DNA from: an uncultured Clostridium sp.
Lineage (GTDB): Bacteria > Bacillota > Clostridia > TANB77 > CAG-508
Direction: 5' to 3'
DNA: 5,086 bases
NCBI GenBank assembly: GCA_947568605.1
Contig: CANOPV010000082.1
Location: 1-5,086 of the forward strand
Shown here: in pieces, positions 4,125 through 5,086 of the stretch
Layout of the letters: each line of letters begins with the position of its first letter
Position numbering within the stretch: position 1 is the stretch's first letter
Position numbers and translations under genes: made by a program
Notes under the pieces: model-generated
Database searches by the model: none
Told to the model about the DNA's origin: nothing
What the model saw: only the letters and a program-made list of their open reading frames with translations

Positions 4125-5086
4125 ATGAAAGATAATAAAGAACAGTTATTTAATAATATAAAACTTAATATTGCTATATCTGAATTTAGAAAGGAATATA
4201 ATATGAAACATATCGCAAACAGAAAAAAATTAAGTTTAAATAGAGTAGCAGTAATAATAATTGTATTATTAATTATTATCGTAGGAGGAGTACAATCTAA
4301 AAATATAATACAAAATTTTACAGATAGAAATCCAGTGTATATTATTAATAGCATATCAGAAGCAATTACTAATGGTTATGTAGAAAATTTAAATATGGAA
4401 TATATATATTCAGATGGAGTTGGGTTAAAAATTAATTCATTTTCTATGTCAGAAAATGATATAAATATAATGTTAGACTTTAAATTAAATGATAAAACTA
4501 GGTTAAATGGTGAAAATTTAGATTATGCATATATATTATATAATGAAAATAATGAAGTATATCATGTAGAACAAGGAACTAATACAAATCTTATTAAAGA
4601 ATTTATAAAAAAGAACAATATTAAATTAAAAGATAATGATATTGAACCACATTGCATATCAGGCCAAAACACTTATATTACAAGAACAGATAATAATATT
4701 GTAATAAGTTCTTTAATGTCAGCAAAAGATTATTTTCCAAAAGCGAAAAAATTATATATTAAAGTAGTAGGTATTGGATATAAAAATGAAAAAGGAAAAT
4801 ATAAGGCATTATCAAATAGTGAGTGGAATATAGAACTAAATGTACCTGAAAAATTTTATTCTGAAAGTGCAATTGAATATAAGTTAAAAGATAAAATAAA
4901 TGGTATAAATTTAGAAAAAATGTTTACTTCTAATACAAGCACTACATTTACTGCAACAATAAAAGATTTTAATGTTGGGGCTAATAATAGTATTAGTATT
5001 ATTGATGAAAATGGAAAAGAATATGCTTCACAAGGTAAAACTTTTGATGGTGTAAATAAAGATAGAATTATATGCAAATTTCCAAT
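4125..5086 (+). CDS. Single-pass membrane protein, probable anti-sigma factor (3' partial)
   Basis: The reading frame is open from ATG 4125 to the window edge: 320 complete codons without a stop, so the end is missing. Residues 1-40 are a cytoplasmic segment with basic residues before the membrane (NRKKLSLNR, 32-40). Residues 41-56 are one membrane span (VAVIIIVLLIIIVGGV). From residue 57 on is a predicted outside part: SISEAITNGYVENLNMEYIYSDGVGLKI (76-103, an Ala/Asn pattern I associate with DUF4179-like clostridial anti-sigma proteins), then alternating strands, including DINIMLDFKL and KKLYIKVVGIGY. This layout, right after an ECF sigma gene, is that of an anti-sigma factor that holds the sigma at the membrane until a signal arrives. 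The N-terminus lacks the HxxxCxxC zinc motif of ZAS anti-sigma factors, so the binding mode differs. Family assignment is tentative; the membrane topology is clear. Confidence 0.75.
   Translation, partial: MKDNKEQLFNNIKLNIAISEFRKEYNMKHIANRKKLSLNRVAVIIIVLLIIIVGGVQSKNIIQNFTDRNPVYIINSISEAITNGYVENLNMEYIYSDGVGLKINSFSMSENDINIMLDFKLNDKTRLNGENLDYAYILYNENNEVYHVEQGTNTNLIKEFIKKNNIKLKDNDIEPHCISGQNTYITRTDNNIVISSLMSAKDYFPKAKKLYIKVVGIGYKNEKGKYKALSNSEWNIELNVPEKFYSESAIEYKLKDKINGINLEKMFTSNTSTTFTATIKDFNVGANNSISIIDENGKEYASQGKTFDGVNKDRIICKFP

Noticed and set aside
4100..4354. Minus-strand hydrophobic ORF over the sigma / membrane-protein junction
   Set aside because: Antisense to two coupled genes; its apparent membrane character is the reverse of AT-rich plus-strand codons.
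4856..5077. Minus-strand 73-aa ORF near the right edge
   Set aside because: Lies opposite the open anti-sigma-like frame, with no start signals of its own.

Overview
The window is very AT-rich (about a quarter G+C by eye), uses TGA as a stop and TGG for tryptophan, and has strong AGGAGG-type ribosome binding sites and sigma-A-like promoters. This fits a low-GC Firmicute, most likely a gut or anaerobic member of the Clostridia; no finer placement is supported.

Left part (1-2030): the window opens inside the 3' end of a tyrosyl-tRNA synthetase gene (S4 domain, stop at 267), closed by a clear intrinsic terminator. A small XRE-family repressor-like gene (340-663, minus strand) follows. It is divergent, across about 205 bp, from a cysteine desulfurase gene of the NifS/IscS class (869-2017, plus strand). 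The shared spacer carries repeated TGTTACATA and TGTTTACT words and a short palindrome, so the XRE protein may control itself and the desulfurase. No scaffold (nifU/iscU), thiI or mnmA gene lies next to the desulfurase in this window.

Middle part (2031-3094): a spacer with an unusual, locally G-richer, long imperfect inverted repeat precedes a two-gene plus-strand cassette. The first gene is a DUF6036/AbiEii-like nucleotidyltransferase (168 aa); the second is a 111-aa predicted helical protein of no recognised family. They overlap by 8 nt and look translationally coupled. This is the best candidate for an undescribed two-component system, possibly toxin-antitoxin-like.

Right part (3091-5086): a minus-strand gene for a small secreted protein has a consensus sigma-A promoter, a hairpin at the predicted 5' end of its mRNA and a perfect GGAGG site. 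Its C-terminal third looks like translated non-coding DNA, so it may be truncated, perhaps by arrival of the cassette. Divergent from it is an ECF-type sigma factor gene (TTG start), followed after 4 nt by a gene for a single-pass membrane protein that is probably its anti-sigma factor; this gene runs off the window. No spacer exceeds 300 bases, and no tRNA, rRNA, CRISPR array or insertion-sequence transposase was seen.
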